From: DASUPK01 sp963800285
Lineage (GTDB): Bacteria; Actinomycetota; Thermoleophilia; Solirubrobacterales; 70-9
Reading direction: 5' to 3'
Assembly: GCA_963800285.1 (NCBI GenBank)
Contig: CAWDAL010000013.1
Location: 62,001 to 126,000, forward strand
Length of the DNA stretch: 64,000 bases
The notes beneath the pieces were generated by a model, which ran no database searches, had not been told where the DNA came from, and worked only from the letters and a program-made list of their open reading frames with translations. Below, in pieces: positions 34,673 through 42,683 of the stretch. Position numbers and translations under genes: made by a program. Every line of letters starts with the position of its first letter. The first letter of the stretch is position 1.

Positions 34673-36178
34673 CTAAGGGGCGGCGGCGAGAAGCAGCGCC
34701 TCGACGAGGCCGCCGATGTCGTGACGGTCGGCCTCCACGTCGACGGTGAGCCCCGCCTCGCGGATCGCCTCGCTGGTGATGGGGCCTATCGAGACCACCT
34801 TGGCGCCCTCGGGAATGCCGTTCGCGCTCCCCGCCATGAAGTTCCTGACGGTGGAGGAGGAGGTGAAGGTGATGAAGTCGGCGTCGCGGGCGCGCTCGAG
34901 CTCCTCGGGGTCGGGCGCCTCGGCGACGGTCTCATAGAGCGCGACCTCGTCGACCTCGGCGCCGCGCTTGCGCAGGGCCTCCGGCAGGAGCTCCCTCGCC
35001 TCGGCGGCCCGCGCGATCAGGACCGGCTTGCCCCGGAGCTCGAGCTTGTTGAGCTCCTCCACCAGCTGCTCGGCGACGAACCGCTCGGGCACGATGTCGG
35101 CCATGATGCCGCCGGCCGCGAGCGCCGCCTCCGTGCCGGCGCCGATCGCGGCCACGCTGGCGTTGGCGAGCGCCCGGGAGTCGCGGCCCTGGGCGGCCAT
35201 CGCCTCGAAGAGCAGCCGCGCGCCGTTGGGGCTGGTGATGCAGACGAGCGCGTAGGTGTGGAGGCTCTCGACCGCGGCGCGGACCTCCTCGGAGTCGATC
35301 CGCGGCTCGATCCGAATCGCGGGCAGCTCGATCGGCTCAGCGCCCAGCGCGTCCAGCTGGCGGGCCAGCTCGCTCGCCTGCGCGCGCGCCCGCGTGACGA
35401 CCACCTTCTTGCCGTGCAGCGGGCGCCGCTCCAGCCAGGCGATTCGCTCGCGGCGCGCCGCCACCGGGCCGACGATGGTCACCGATGGCGGCCGGATGCC
35501 GGCCTCCTCCGCGGCCGCGGCGATCCCCGCGAGGGTCGAGGTCACGGTCCGCTGTCCCGGGAGGGTGCCGCGCTCGACGACCGCCGCGGGCTCGGAGGCG
35601 TCGCGTCCGGCTGCGATCAGTGCCTCCGCGATCCGCGCCAGAGCCTTGACGCCCATGTAGAAGACGAGCGTCCCGGGAAAGCGGGCGAGCGCCTCGTAGT
35701 CGAGCGCGGAGTCCTCCTTCTTCGGATCCTCGTGACCCGTGACGAAGGCGACCGCGGACGCATCATCGCGGTGGGTGACGGGAATGCCCGCGTAGGCCGG
35801 TGCGGCGATCCCGGCGGTGATGCCCGGCACCACCTCGAAGGGGATCTCGGCATCGGCCAGCGCCTCGGCCTCCTCGCCGCCGCGGCCGAAGACGAACGGG
35901 TCGCCGCCCTTGAGGCGGACGACGAGCTTGCCCTGGCGCGCCCGGTCGATCAGCAGCTCGGCGATGCCCTCCTGCGGGACGCTGGCCGATCCGGGCTCCT
36001 TTCCCACGTAGAGCAGCTCGGCGTCCGGGTCGGCGACCGCCAGGGCATCCCGCGGGATGAGGCGGTCGTGGACGATCACGTCGGCGGCGACGATCAGCTC
36101 GAGCGACCGCGTGGTCATGAGGCCGGGGTCGCCCGGGCCCGCGCCGACCAGGTAGACGATGCCGGGGCCCGCGCTCAC
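34673..36178 (-). CDS. hemD: CobA-HemD fusion: uroporphyrinogen-III C-methyltransferase / uroporphyrinogen-III synthase
   Basis: Bifunctional 501-aa enzyme. Residues about 1-250 are the SAM-dependent methyltransferase (IVYLVGAGPGDPGLMTTRSL, VRLKGGDPFVFGRGGEE, VPGITAGIAAPAYAGIPVTHR) that makes precorrin-2 for sirohaem and cobalamin. Residues about 260-501 are a HemD-like synthase (VVVTRARAQASELARQLDALG, ALVCITSPNGARLL, VAAIGAGTEAAL, FITFTSSSTVRNF) that closes hydroxymethylbilane to uroporphyrinogen III. GTG 36178 overlaps the hemC stop by four bases. Start ambiguity: upstream codons would give a longer frame, but the overlap and motif position favour this start. Confidence 0.93.
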   Translation of the reverse strand: MSAGPGIVYLVGAGPGDPGLMTTRSLELIVAADVIVHDRLIPRDALAVADPDAELLYVGKEPGSASVPQEGIAELLIDRARQGKLVVRLKGGDPFVFGRGGEEAEALADAEIPFEVVPGITAGIAAPAYAGIPVTHRDDASAVAFVTGHEDPKKEDSALDYEALARFPGTLVFYMGVKALARIAEALIAAGRDASEPAAVVERGTLPGQRTVTSTLAGIAAAAEEAGIRPPSVTIVGPVAARRERIAWLERRPLHGKKVVVTRARAQASELARQLDALGAEPIELPAIRIEPRIDSEEVRAAVESLHTYALVCITSPNGARLLFEAMAAQGRDSRALANASVAAIGAGTEAALAAGGIMADIVPERFVAEQLVEELNKLELRGKPVLIARAAEARELLPEALRKRGAEVDEVALYETVAEAPDPEELERARDADFITFTSSSTVRNFMAGSANGIPEGAKVVSIGPITSEAIREAGLTVDVEADRHDIGGLVEALLLAAAP

Positions 36179-37074
36179 GGCTGGACCGCCATCTCCTCGG
36201 CGCGCGCCAGGACATCGGCCGCGCCGGCCGCCTCGAGCCTCTCGGCGAGCACCCTGCCGATGGTCTCCGGATCCGAGGCATCGAGCTCGAGCTCGTCGCG
36301 GATCCACTCGCTGCCGTCCGGAAGGCCGCAGAAGGCGCGCAGCTTCATCAGCCCACCGTGCTCGAGCGTGGCGTGGGCTCCGAGCGGCGTGTTGCAGCTC
36401 GCGTCCAGTGCCCCGACCAGCGCCCGCTCGGCCATCAGCGTGCCGAGTGAGCCGCGGTCCGTGATCGATTCGGCGGCCGTCCCGGAGCGATCCTGGGCGT
36501 GGGGCGCCTCGATCGCCAGCGTGCCCTGACCGGGGGAGGGAACGAGCTCGTCGAGCTCCAGCGAGAAGGAGATCTGCTCCGCGCGGCCCAGACGGCGCAG
36601 GCCGGCGGCCGCGAGGACCAGCCCATCGAACTCGCCGGCCTCGAGCTTGCCCAGCCTCGTGTCGACGTTGCCGCGCACCTCGACGACCTCGAGATCCGGC
36701 CGCAGCGCCAGGATCTGGGCGCGCCGCCGGAGGCTCGAGGTGCCGATGCGCGATCCCTCGGGGACTTCGCCGAGCGACGTCACGCTGCCCACATAGGCGT
36801 CGCGCGGATCCTCACGGGAGGGAACCCCGGCGATCTCGAGACCGTCGGGCAGCTCGGATGGAAGGTCCTTGGCGGAATGGACGGCCAGGTCGATCTCCCC
36901 GTCAAGCAGAGCCCGCTCGATCGCCTTGACGAAGCGCGCCTTGTCCCCGACGTCGGTGTCGGCGGTCTTGATCGGGACGATCTCCACGTCGCCGAGCTGC
37001 TTGGCAACCGTCTTCGCCTGCGCGAGCGCCAGCGTGCTTCCCCGCGTGCCGAGCCGAAGCGGTGGTTCCGTCAC
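36175..37074 (-). CDS. hemC: Porphobilinogen deaminase (hydroxymethylbilane synthase)
   Basis: Condenses four porphobilinogen units. The 299-aa protein has LRLGTRGSTLALAQA, FVKAIERALLDGEIDLAVHSAKDLPSELP, GTSSLRRRAQIL, EVRGNVDTRLGKLEAGEFDGLVLAAAGLRRLG, and LDASCNTPLGAHA with the cysteine (SCNTP) that binds the dipyrromethane cofactor. It is 8 bases downstream of hemA and overlaps cobA/hemD by four bases, so it is coupled in the haem operon. Confidence 0.96.
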   Translation of the reverse strand: MTEPPLRLGTRGSTLALAQAKTVAKQLGDVEIVPIKTADTDVGDKARFVKAIERALLDGEIDLAVHSAKDLPSELPDGLEIAGVPSREDPRDAYVGSVTSLGEVPEGSRIGTSSLRRRAQILALRPDLEVVEVRGNVDTRLGKLEAGEFDGLVLAAAGLRRLGRAEQISFSLELDELVPSPGQGTLAIEAPHAQDRSGTAAESITDRGSLGTLMAERALVGALDASCNTPLGAHATLEHGGLMKLRAFCGLPDGSEWIRDELELDASDPETIGRVLAERLEAAGAADVLARAEEMAVQP

Positions 37075-37081
37075 CGCGGCC

Positions 37082-38425
37082 TCAGCTGCGTTCGCTGCGA
37101 CGGCGCCGCTCGTCGAGGGAGGCGACGTCCGCGCCCTCGGCCGAGTCAGGCTCGGTGCCGGCGTCGAGACCGAAGAGCTCGCGGAGCACGCTGACCTGGA
37201 GATACGCGTCGTCCCGGTCGGCGAGTCCCTTGACCCTGACGGTGGGCTCGTGGAGCAGCCGGTTGGCGATCGCGCGCGCCATCTGCTCGATCCGCTCGCG
37301 GTCGGTGGCGGAGAGGCTCTCCCAGCGGGTCGCGTTCTCCGAGAGGACCTGGGAGACGATCGAGTCGGCTCGCTCGCGCAGGGCGGCGATGGTCGGCATC
37401 ACCTCCTGAGCGCCGAGCCAGCGGTCGAAGCGGGCCAGCTCGGAGTCGAGGATCCCCGAGGCGAGCCGTGCCTCGGCCTCGCGCCCGGAGGCGTTCTGCT
37501 CGACGATCGCCTGGACTTCGTCGACGTCGTAGAGGTTGACGCCCTCGACCTCGCGGATCTCCGGGTCGATGTCGCGGGGCACCGCCAGGTCGATCAGCAG
37601 CAGCGGCCGGCCCTCGCGCTCGCCCATGATCAGGGCGAGCTCCGAGCGCTCGATCAGGTGATGCGGGGAGTTGGTGGCCGAGACGACGATGTCGGCGCCG
37701 GCCAGCTGGCCCGGCAGCTCGTCGATGCGTACGGCCCTTCCCCCGAAGCGCTCCGCCAGGGAGATCGCGCGGTTGTAGCCCCGGTTCGCGATGAAGACGG
37801 CGTCCGAGCCTCGTGCGGCCAGGGCCCGGGCGGTGAGCTCGGAGGTCTCTCCGGCGCCGATCAGGAGCACGCGCCGCTCCGAGAGGTCCCCGAGGTTGCG
37901 CTGTGCCAGCTCGACCGCGACGGAGGGAATGGAGACGCCCTTCCGGCCGACCGCGGTCTCGGTGCGGGCGCGCTTTCCTGCCGCGAGCGCTCCGCGGAAC
38001 ATCCGGTTGAGGATCGGGCCGGGTGCGCCCTCGACCAGGGCGAGCTCGTAGGCCCGCTTCACCTGGCCCTGGATCTCGGCCTCGCCGACGATCATCGAGT
38101 CGAGTCCGGCCGTGACGCGGTAGAGGTGGCGGGCGGCCTCCGCTCCCCGCAGCGAGTACAGCGGCCCGAGCAGCTCGGTCGGCCGGATTCCGGCCTCGCG
38201 AGCGAGGACGCCGAGCCCGGCGGCCTCGGCCTCGACGGAGTCGGTGGCGACCAGGTAGAGCTCGGTGCGGTTGCAGGTGGAGAGGGCCACGGCCTCGCTG
38301 ATCGGCTCCTCGGAGACCAGCGCGTTGAGCACTCCTGCGGCGCGGCCCTCCGTGAGGGCCAGCTGCTCGCGGAGCGCCAGCGGGGCGGTCCGGTGAGAGA
38401 CCCCCAGGGCGAGCAGTCCGCTCAT
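37082..38425 (-). CDS. hemA: Glutamyl-tRNA reductase
   Basis: First committed step of haem synthesis by the C5 route: NADPH reduction of glutamyl-tRNA to glutamate-1-semialdehyde. The 447-aa protein has SHRTAPLALREQLAL, STCNRTELYLVA with the catalytic Cys, GLDSMIVGEAEIQGQVKRAY, the NADPH site VLLIGAGETSELTARAL, and LLIDLAVPRDIDPE. The C-terminal dimerisation helix and an acidic tail follow. The start overlaps the ccmD stop by four bases. Confidence 0.96.
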   Translation of the reverse strand: MSGLLALGVSHRTAPLALREQLALTEGRAAGVLNALVSEEPISEAVALSTCNRTELYLVATDSVEAEAAGLGVLAREAGIRPTELLGPLYSLRGAEAARHLYRVTAGLDSMIVGEAEIQGQVKRAYELALVEGAPGPILNRMFRGALAAGKRARTETAVGRKGVSIPSVAVELAQRNLGDLSERRVLLIGAGETSELTARALAARGSDAVFIANRGYNRAISLAERFGGRAVRIDELPGQLAGADIVVSATNSPHHLIERSELALIMGEREGRPLLLIDLAVPRDIDPEIREVEGVNLYDVDEVQAIVEQNASGREAEARLASGILDSELARFDRWLGAQEVMPTIAALRERADSIVSQVLSENATRWESLSATDRERIEQMARAIANRLLHEPTVRVKGLADRDDAYLQVSVLRELFGLDAGTEPDSAEGADVASLDERRRRSERS

Positions 38426-38661
38426 CCGCGGCCTCCCTGGCGCACGGCCTCGATCTCCTCCTCGCGTTCGCGGGTGGCCCCGACGCCGCGGTCCGTGCCG
38501 CGTCCCTGCGAGCGCTCCGCGAGGTCGGCGAGGGAATCGACCTCGCGCTGGATGCGCTGGAGCTTCGCGGCCATGATCGCCACGTAGATCAGCAGCAGCA
38601 GCAGGAAGACGACGTAGGCGGCGCCGACGTAGCCGCCGTTCTCCACGGCTAGCGGGATCAA
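38422..38661 (-). CDS. ccmD: CcmD-like small membrane protein
   Basis: A 79-aa protein with one N-terminal transmembrane helix (GGYVGAAYVVFLLLLLIYVAIM) preceded by Tyr-rich residues and followed by a basic helix (AAKLQRIQREVDSLADLAERS) and a charged tail. Size, topology and position between ccmC and hemA fit CcmD, which tethers the holo-CcmE haem chaperone to the CcmABC complex. It overlaps both neighbours by four bases. Sequence similarity in this family is low, so the call rests mainly on context. Confidence 0.8.
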   Translation of the reverse strand: MIPLAVENGGYVGAAYVVFLLLLLIYVAIMAAKLQRIQREVDSLADLAERSQGRGTDRGVGATREREEEIEAVRQGGRG

Positions 38662-39359
38662 GTCGTCGCCTCCAGGGCCCGCCGTATCCGCTTCATGTTG
38701 CCGGAGGTGGCCTTCGCGTCGAGCTCGAACCAGACGAGGGTGGTCCAGAGGAGGGCCATGCCGACCAGGCAGACCAGGAAGGCGAAGAGCATCTCACCGG
38801 GCAGCCCGCCGGAGGACGAGAAGGTCCGCGGGTGGATGTAGGGCTGCGCCAGGCGGACGGCGAGGAAGTTGAGGGGGACGAAGGCCCCGGCGGTGATCGC
38901 GAAGACCGACGCGTAGCGGGCCTGGCGGTCGCGGTCCTCGATCGCGTAGCGGAGCGGGTAGTAGGTCGCGTAGAGCAGGAAGACGATCAGGAAGCTGACC
39001 AGGGTCGGCTCGCGCCACTCCCACCAGACGCCCCACTGGCTCTTCGCCCAGATTGCGCCGGTCAGCAACACGGCGAGGCCGAAGATCACCGAGATGTGGA
39101 TCGAGACGTACGAGCGGGCATCGTGCTTCGCGTCGCCGGTTTGCAGGTGGCGGATCGCGTGGACGGCGGCGACCATGAAGCCGACCAGCGACACGGTGGC
39201 GAGCGGCACGTGCAGGTAGAAGATCTTCTGCGCGAAGCCCTCGGTCGCATCCTCGGGCGCGTAGAGGAAGGCCAGCGCGTAGCCCGCGCCCATCACCGCG
39301 ACGGTTGCAACCGCCAGGCGGCGAAGGGTTATCGGTCTGAGCGCCCTGGCCATGTCCAT
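38658..39359 (-). CDS. ccmC: CcmC-like haem handling protein of cytochrome c maturation
   Basis: Polytopic membrane protein of 233 aa that loads haem onto CcmE. It has about six helices, IFYLHVPLATVSLVGF with the first conserved His, the tryptophan-rich segment KSQWGVWWEWREPTLVSF (the WWD-type haem-binding motif), and IHPRTFSSSGG with a second His near the C-terminal half. The stop overlaps ccmD. The start is 4 bases after the ccmB stop. Confidence 0.92.
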   Translation of the reverse strand: MDMARALRPITLRRLAVATVAVMGAGYALAFLYAPEDATEGFAQKIFYLHVPLATVSLVGFMVAAVHAIRHLQTGDAKHDARSYVSIHISVIFGLAVLLTGAIWAKSQWGVWWEWREPTLVSFLIVFLLYATYYPLRYAIEDRDRQARYASVFAITAGAFVPLNFLAVRLAQPYIHPRTFSSSGGLPGEMLFAFLVCLVGMALLWTTLVWFELDAKATSGNMKRIRRALEATT

Positions 39360-39363
39360 GGTC

Positions 39364-40032
39364 CTAGTCCTCGAGCAGGAAGTCGAAGGTCGCGTAACCC
39401 ACCAAGAGGAAGATCAGATCGTAGAGGCCGAGCAGCGCCAGCCATGTCCCGAAGCGCCCATAGTCGGGCCCGCCGGAGGCCAGCAGGTGCTCGCCGGCGC
39501 CGGCGGCCGCGATCACCAGGGGGATCAGCAGGGGCAGGAGGATCAGCGGAGCCAGCAGGTCGCGCGCGCTCGACATCGTCGCGATGGTGGAGATCACGGT
39601 GCCCGTCGCGGCCAGGCCGATGTTGGTCAGCAGCAGGATGAGGGCGAACGGGACGAGCCCGGAGGCCGAGTCGAGGAAGAACAGCGCGAAGAGGGGCACG
39701 GCGATCAGCTCTAGGGCGACGAGGTAGATCACCAGCGCGCTCGCCTTGGCCGCGAACAGGACGGTGCGGTCGATCGGGGCCAGGCGGATCAGGTCGAAGC
39801 CGCCCTCCTCGCGCTCGGCCACGAACAGGCGGTTGATCGCGAGCAGCGCCGCGAACAGGAGGGTCGGTACCAGCACGCCCGCGGCGAGCTCCCCGTCGAG
39901 CGTGGTCCGGTCGAGGCCGAAGCGGAAGATCACGAACGCGCTGACGGCGAACAGGGCCATCGCCGGCAGCGAGCGCAGGGTGCGCAGCTCCACCCGCAGG
40001 TCCTTGCGCAGCAGGGCGCCGAACGGGCTCAT
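39364..40032 (-). CDS. ccmB: CcmB haem exporter permease subunit
   Basis: A 222-aa permease with six hydrophobic helices. It begins with the amphipathic KDLRVELRTLRSLPAM, as in CcmB, and contains FDLIRLAPIDRTVLFAAKAS and LGLYDLIFLLVGYATFDFLLE, family positions for contact with CcmA. Together with CcmA and CcmC it forms the complex that releases holo-CcmE. The start overlaps the CcmA stop by four bases (ATGA). Confidence 0.93.
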   Translation of the reverse strand: MSPFGALLRKDLRVELRTLRSLPAMALFAVSAFVIFRFGLDRTTLDGELAAGVLVPTLLFAALLAINRLFVAEREEGGFDLIRLAPIDRTVLFAAKASALVIYLVALELIAVPLFALFFLDSASGLVPFALILLLTNIGLAATGTVISTIATMSSARDLLAPLILLPLLIPLVIAAAGAGEHLLASGGPDYGRFGTWLALLGLYDLIFLLVGYATFDFLLED

Positions 40033-40697
40033 CGCAGCTCCAGCACCAGATCGGCGCCGGCGGTCGCGGCCTCGCGGTCGTGGCTCACCACCACCCGGCT
40101 CGGGCCGCTGCCCGCGCCGATCAGCGGCTCGACCTGAAGGCGGGCCTCGGCGTCCAGATGCGCATCCGGCTCATCGAGCAGCAGAAGCTCCGGCTCGTGC
40201 AGCACGGCCCGGCAGATGTCGACCCGCTGCTTCATCCCGGCGGAGAGCTCCGCCACGCGATCGTCTCCGCGGGGGGCCATGCCGACCGATTCGAGCAGCC
40301 GCTCGATCCTCGGCTCAGAGTCAATCGCCTCGAGCCCGTGCAGGGCGGCCGCCAGGGACAGGTTCTCCCGTGGGCTGAGGTCCCGGTAGAGCAGCGGGGC
40401 GTGGCCGAGATAGCCGACGCGGCCGCGGATCAGGTGAGTCTCCCTGGGAAGCGAGCAGCCCAGGACCCGGACCTCGCCGCCGCTCGGGCGCAGGAGCCCG
40501 GCGAGGATCCTCAGCAGCGTGGACTTGCCGGAGCCATTCGGGCCCAGCACCGCGAGGCTCTCCCCGGGCTCGAGGCGCGCAGTCACGCCGGTGAGCGCCG
40601 GCCGGTCGCCGAAGTCGCGGCGCAGCCCGCCCAACTCGAGAGCCGGTTGGTCCGTGCTCGTGGCGGGGCCGCCTTCCACGGCCAGGGTCCGCTCCAT
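40029..40697 (-). CDS. ccmA: CcmA ABC transporter ATPase subunit
   Basis: ATPase of the haem-release complex, 222 aa. It shows Walker A GPNGSGKSTLLRI, Q-loop region VGYLGHAPLLY, signature LSAGMKQRVDICRAVL and Walker B ELLLLDEPDAHLD followed by the His loop VVSHDRE. The first 20 residues are a low-complexity leader. It is the first gene of the ccm-hem transcript and lies 10 bases from the convergent-looking secreted-protein gene, which is on the same strand upstream. Confidence 0.95.
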   Translation of the reverse strand: MERTLAVEGGPATSTDQPALELGGLRRDFGDRPALTGVTARLEPGESLAVLGPNGSGKSTLLRILAGLLRPSGGEVRVLGCSLPRETHLIRGRVGYLGHAPLLYRDLSPRENLSLAAALHGLEAIDSEPRIERLLESVGMAPRGDDRVAELSAGMKQRVDICRAVLHEPELLLLDEPDAHLDAEARLQVEPLIGAGSGPSRVVVSHDREAATAGADLVLELR

Positions 40698-40707
40698 TCG
40701 AGCGAAT

Positions 40708-41589
40708 CTAGAGCTTCAGGCAGTACCCGTACGCCGTGATCGTTGCGGAGGGGCCGAAGTGGCCCATCGCGGATGCCGACCAGCCGCCGGTCGCGGTGAA
40801 GAACCCGTTGGTGAAGAGGGCGGCCCCGGCCGGCGAGGTGCTGAACCCGCCGAAGACGATGTGCCCGCGCGGACAGGACGGCGTCGTCGCCGTCGCGAAT
40901 TGGCCGCTACCGGCGGCGGCGGAGGCCGAGACCTCGGTGACCAATGGCTTCTTGCTGTGCCAGCAGTACGCGATCGCGGTGAGCTCGCCGCCGAAGCCCC
41001 CGAAGGCGCGCCCGGTGACGCTCCAGGACTTGGCGGAGATCGCTCGCGACTCGGTGACATAGTCGCCGCCGCGCGCCGTGAAGTCCGTGCGCTGGAAGCC
41101 GCCGCCGAACAGATGCCTGCGGCCCGGGCAGGTGGCGACGACCGTCTTGGTCTGGCCGGGGCTGACGAAGGTCGTCTTGTGCGGAGGCGTGACGTGCTTC
41201 TGCTTGCGAGCACAGGCGACCTGCAGGATGATCCTCCGCTTGGTCGTGGACCCGGGCGAGGGGTCGAACAGGACCACGGTGCTGTGGTAGCCGTGCTGGA
41301 CGCCGAGCCGTTCGTAGGAGTGGGGGTAGATGCCCTCTCCGTCGGGATCCGGCAGCGGAGAGCCGATCATCCCGCCGCCCAGCGGGACGAGGCGGCCCGG
41401 GCAGCGCACGGTCAGGCGCCTCTTGCTGTTCGCGCCCCCGAGCTCGAAGGACTTGTGCGCGTACCTCACGGATTTGGCCGGCGCCACCTGAGCGCCGATC
41501 AGCTGCGTGAGCAGCGCCGCGCACGCGATCAGCAGTACGAGCCCAATGGTCGCCTGGCGCCTGCTCATCCCTCCTGACGTCGAGTTCAT
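40708..41589 (-). CDS. Secreted protein with repeated CPxR...GGG modules (paralogue A)
   Basis: A 293-aa exported protein with an N-terminal signal (ATIGLVLLIACAALLTQLIGA). The mature chain has a threefold motif: CPGRLVPLGGGM, CPGRRHLFGGGFQ and CPRGHIVFGGFS, each followed by a beta-rich unit that ends in a Tyr/Cys strand (ITAYGYCLKL at the C-terminus, AIAYCWHSKK mid-protein, LQVACARK first). I recognise no named family. It lies 10 bases upstream of ccmA on the same strand, and about 130 bases separate it from its tandem paralogue. The start is uncertain: ATG 41589 or ATG 41568, the latter placed almost against the AGGAGG. Confidence 0.72.
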   Translation of the reverse strand: MNSTSGGMSRRQATIGLVLLIACAALLTQLIGAQVAPAKSVRYAHKSFELGGANSKRRLTVRCPGRLVPLGGGMIGSPLPDPDGEGIYPHSYERLGVQHGYHSTVVLFDPSPGSTTKRRIILQVACARKQKHVTPPHKTTFVSPGQTKTVVATCPGRRHLFGGGFQRTDFTARGGDYVTESRAISAKSWSVTGRAFGGFGGELTAIAYCWHSKKPLVTEVSASAAAGSGQFATATTPSCPRGHIVFGGFSTSPAGAALFTNGFFTATGGWSASAMGHFGPSATITAYGYCLKL

Positions 41590-41718
41590 CACTGCCGGTA
41601 ACACATCGGCAGATCGATAGTCACGGTCAAGCGATCAGCTTCCTTGCCGGCCCCAAGCACGCCTGAATGAATAACAAATGGCCAGCCAAGGACCGGTCAA
41701 GCCTGGGTTGACGGATGG

Positions 41719-42615
41719 CTAGACCTTGAGGCAATAGCCGTAGACGGTCAGCGTCGACGGCGAGCTGCTCGTGTTGAACCCAGAGGCCGTCCGCGACCGC
41801 ATGCTCGCCCAGCCTCCGTTCGTGAAGAAGGTCGAGCCGGTGGGGTCGGTGCTGAAGCCGCCGAAGACGAGCTTGCGACGTCTCGGACAGGGGCTCGTCT
41901 GCGCCGTTCCGGTCTGAAGCGGGCCGATCGACGTCTGGCCCGAGACCTCCCTCACCAGCGGCTTCTTGCTGTGCAGGCAGTAGCCGATCGCCGTCAGCTC
42001 GCCGCCGAAGCTGCCGAAGGCATGGCCGGTGACCCGCCAGGCCTTCGCGGAGATTGCGCGCGACTCGGTGACGTAGTCGCCGCCCTTCGAGGTGAAGTCG
42101 GCCCGCTGAAAGCCGCCGCCGATCAGGTGGCGCCGGCCAGGACACTTCGCGACGGCGCTCTTCGTCTGCCCCGGGCCCACGTAGACGGTCCTGTGGGGCG
42201 GAGTCATGTGTCCCAGCTTCCTGCCGCAGAGGACCTGGAGCGTGACGGTGCGAGACGTCGTGTTCCCCCTCGAAGGGTCATAGAGGACGGCGGTCACGTG
42301 GTAGCCGTGCTGGACGCCGAGCCGCTCGTAGGAGTGGGGATAGACGCCCTCACCCGTGCCCTGGCTGGGCGGTGGGCTCGAGCTCATCCCACCGCCGAGG
42401 GGAATCTTGTGATGCGGGCAGCGCACGGTCAGGCGCTGCTTCTGGTCGGCCCGGTTGAGCGAATATGTCTTGGTGGCGAGCGTGACCCGCTTCTTGCCCT
42501 TCGCCTTCGCTGCGGCGTCGCCCGCCAGACCCTGGGCAAGCAGGACACCGAAGACGGCCAGCAGCAGGGCCGCTGCGAACGCGATGACGCGACGCACGTG
42601 GGCGCTTCCCGTCAT
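41719..42615 (-). CDS. Secreted protein with repeated CPxR...GGG modules (paralogue B)
   Basis: A 298-aa paralogue of the previous protein, with the same signal peptide layout (VIAFAAALLLAVFGVLLAQG) and the same three CP...GGG units: CPHHKIPLGGGM, CPGRRHLIGGGFQ and CPRRRKLVFGGFS. YPHSYERLGVQHGYHVTAVLYDPS and GGDYVTESRAISAKAWRVTGHAFGSFGGELTAIGYC are near-identical in the two proteins, so the duplication is real and recent on the scale of the family. The closing YGYCLKV is shared. The basic stretch after the signal (AKAKGKKRVTL) is extra. Function unknown. Confidence 0.72.
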   Translation of the reverse strand: MTGSAHVRRVIAFAAALLLAVFGVLLAQGLAGDAAAKAKGKKRVTLATKTYSLNRADQKQRLTVRCPHHKIPLGGGMSSSPPPSQGTGEGVYPHSYERLGVQHGYHVTAVLYDPSRGNTTSRTVTLQVLCGRKLGHMTPPHRTVYVGPGQTKSAVAKCPGRRHLIGGGFQRADFTSKGGDYVTESRAISAKAWRVTGHAFGSFGGELTAIGYCLHSKKPLVREVSGQTSIGPLQTGTAQTSPCPRRRKLVFGGFSTDPTGSTFFTNGGWASMRSRTASGFNTSSSPSTLTVYGYCLKV

Positions 42616-42683
42616 GCCCTAACGGCTTGCCGCTCTTCAGTCTTCTAATCGCGAGGGGCCGGCCTGCGGCCTCGAACAGGCGT

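Noticed and set aside
34463..36529. 688-codon plus-strand frame over cobA/hemD and neighbours
   Set aside because: It spans several conserved minus-strand genes and has no family-like sequence.
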